DNA of 64,000 nucleotides, taken from NCBI GenBank assembly GCA_963978895.1, contig OZ022239.1, positions 13,445,274 to 13,509,273 on the forward strand. The letters run 5' to 3'. A program made the position numbers and the translations under genes. This DNA is from Erpobdella octoculata (lineage: Eukaryota > Annelida > Clitellata > Hirudinida > Erpobdellidae). Below the pieces are notes generated by a model. The model searched no databases. It was given only the letters and a program-made list of their open reading frames with translations, and was not told the origin of the DNA. Below are positions 62,983-64,000 of this stretch, piece after piece. The first letter of the stretch is position 1. The number at the start of each line of letters is the position of its first letter.

Positions 62983-64000
62983 GCTTATTATCTTTTTTTG
63001 CGATGATTCTAGTGGTACTAATGAAGGCAATAGTTACTTATCTTAGCTCTCTTGTATATGACAGAATAATTATTTACATATGCAAATACAATAATTTACA
63101 CAGATATGGTTAGGTTCAAATTTAGCTTCAACTGTAACCATATCTCAAAAATGGTAAAACAGTAGTCATTTAATTTCTTGTAGCCATAATTTCTTATAGA
63201 TGAAACCATAAAACAGAATGTTGAATCAAATGCGGCCATATGCGTTTGTTTCAACACTAGTCAAAAAGCTAATTTCCAAATGATTTAAAAAAAAATAGTG
63301 TTTTATTAAATAATGTGAAATTATTCTATAGGTCAGTACTATTGGCAATGTTCTGACAACTTTATGCTCACTGTCATTAGCACAGATGGCTATTGACAGT
63401 GCATGCCAAAAACAATGCTTCTACAGTCAAATTTTCTCATCTCCTTAATAGCCAGTTTCATAACATTACTACGGCAGGATATTCAACAAAATGCAAACAG
63501 TAGTAGCAATACAAGCCTTACCAAACCCAGAGGCGCCAGAATGGTTTTGAAAGTGGGGAGCCAACAAATTGTTTTGGGGTCTTTAAATGCCCGTAGGCGA
63601 GTTATATAAAATTTATGAAAAAATGCATCTATTGTCAAATAAAAAGTAAAAAAATGAATGACATTCTAGTATTTAGATAATTACCATTTTACCAAAGTCA
63701 AAAATAATTACCATTTACAAAAGTTAACTAGAAATTGCAGCTTTAACTACCATTTACCAAAGAAATTACTTCTTCTGTCATTTATCATACAAAAAGATTT
63801 TCCAACAAGCTTAGATTGTCTGTTTTTTCTTTATGTAGAGTTAAAAACATGACACGGTTCAATCTAGTTTGGGTCATTGTTGACCGCAAATAATTTTTAA
63901 TTCAATGCAATGCCGAAAAACTTCTTTCTGATGTTGCATTTGATATCAGAAAAACCAAATACAATTTTAATAATTTGTCTACTTGTAGCAATAAAGTTCT
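62983..64000. other. 5' flank of PGAP2 and end of window
   Basis: Presumed promoter side of PGAP2; no TATA box or CpG-rich stretch seen. CAGAGGCGCCAGAATGGTTT at 63528 looks like a hAT-type left end whose partner would lie beyond the window. A repeated phrase ACCATTTACCAAAG occurs near 63710-63765. No gene. Confidence 0.55.

Noticed and set aside
63403..63609. 68-codon ORF near the window end
   Set aside because: It runs into a transposon-like end (CAGAGGCGCCAG) and shows no recognisable domain.

Overview
The window reads as nuclear DNA of an AT-rich, transposon-rich invertebrate animal. Genes are split by GT-AG introns, intergenic DNA is crowded with dinucleotide and tetranucleotide microsatellites, and there are tRNA-derived SINEs, LINEs, a copia-type LTR element and many hAT-superfamily DNA transposon remains. 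Nothing in the sequence fixes the phylum.

Three host genes can be supported. (1) Positions 1176-19583, plus strand: the 3' part (18 exons, 628 codons) of a gene for a protein with at least 14 EF-hands arranged as repeated calmodulin-like tetrads. Its 5' end lies outside the window or was not found. (2) Positions 39346-41653, minus strand: a two-exon gene for a secreted/type I membrane protein with leucine-rich repeats, an LRR C-terminal cap, a Ser/Thr-rich linker, one Ig-like domain and a terminal membrane helix with almost no cytoplasmic tail. (3) Positions 61464-62982, minus strand: a complete five-exon gene for PGAP2 (post-GPI attachment to proteins factor 2). None of its exons holds a long ORF, so it is easy to miss.

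The rest is mostly mobile DNA. 19.6-26.4 kb: 3' flank of the EF-hand gene, microsatellites, a short-period satellite, a hAT-like element and a SINE. 26.4-30.6 kb: a LINE with an intact 1020-codon endonuclease/reverse transcriptase ORF, lying between the inverted ends of another element. 30.6-35.2 kb: a 355-bp tandem duplication, a decayed reverse transcriptase and AT-rich repeats. 35.2-46.4 kb: decayed transposase genes of at least four hAT lineages, and hAT miniature elements with 8-bp target duplications, around the LRR-Ig gene. 46.5-48.2 and 56.3-58.8 kb: copies of an element built from a 157-bp tandem monomer. 48.7-51.6 kb: a young copia element that has lost reverse transcriptase and RNase H in frame. 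54.8-56.1 kb: a broken transposon-type gene. 58.8-59.7 kb: two facing copies of an element carrying an 18-bp minisatellite. 60.0-60.6 kb: a second, inverted copy of the 38-kb hAT miniature element, interrupted by a SINE.

The most unusual items are the EF-hand tetrad gene (including an exon open in two frames), the copia deletion derivative with a preserved gag-protease-integrase ORF, the 157-bp-monomer element, and the tail-less LRR-Ig receptor. All calls were made by reading the sequence; no database search was run.
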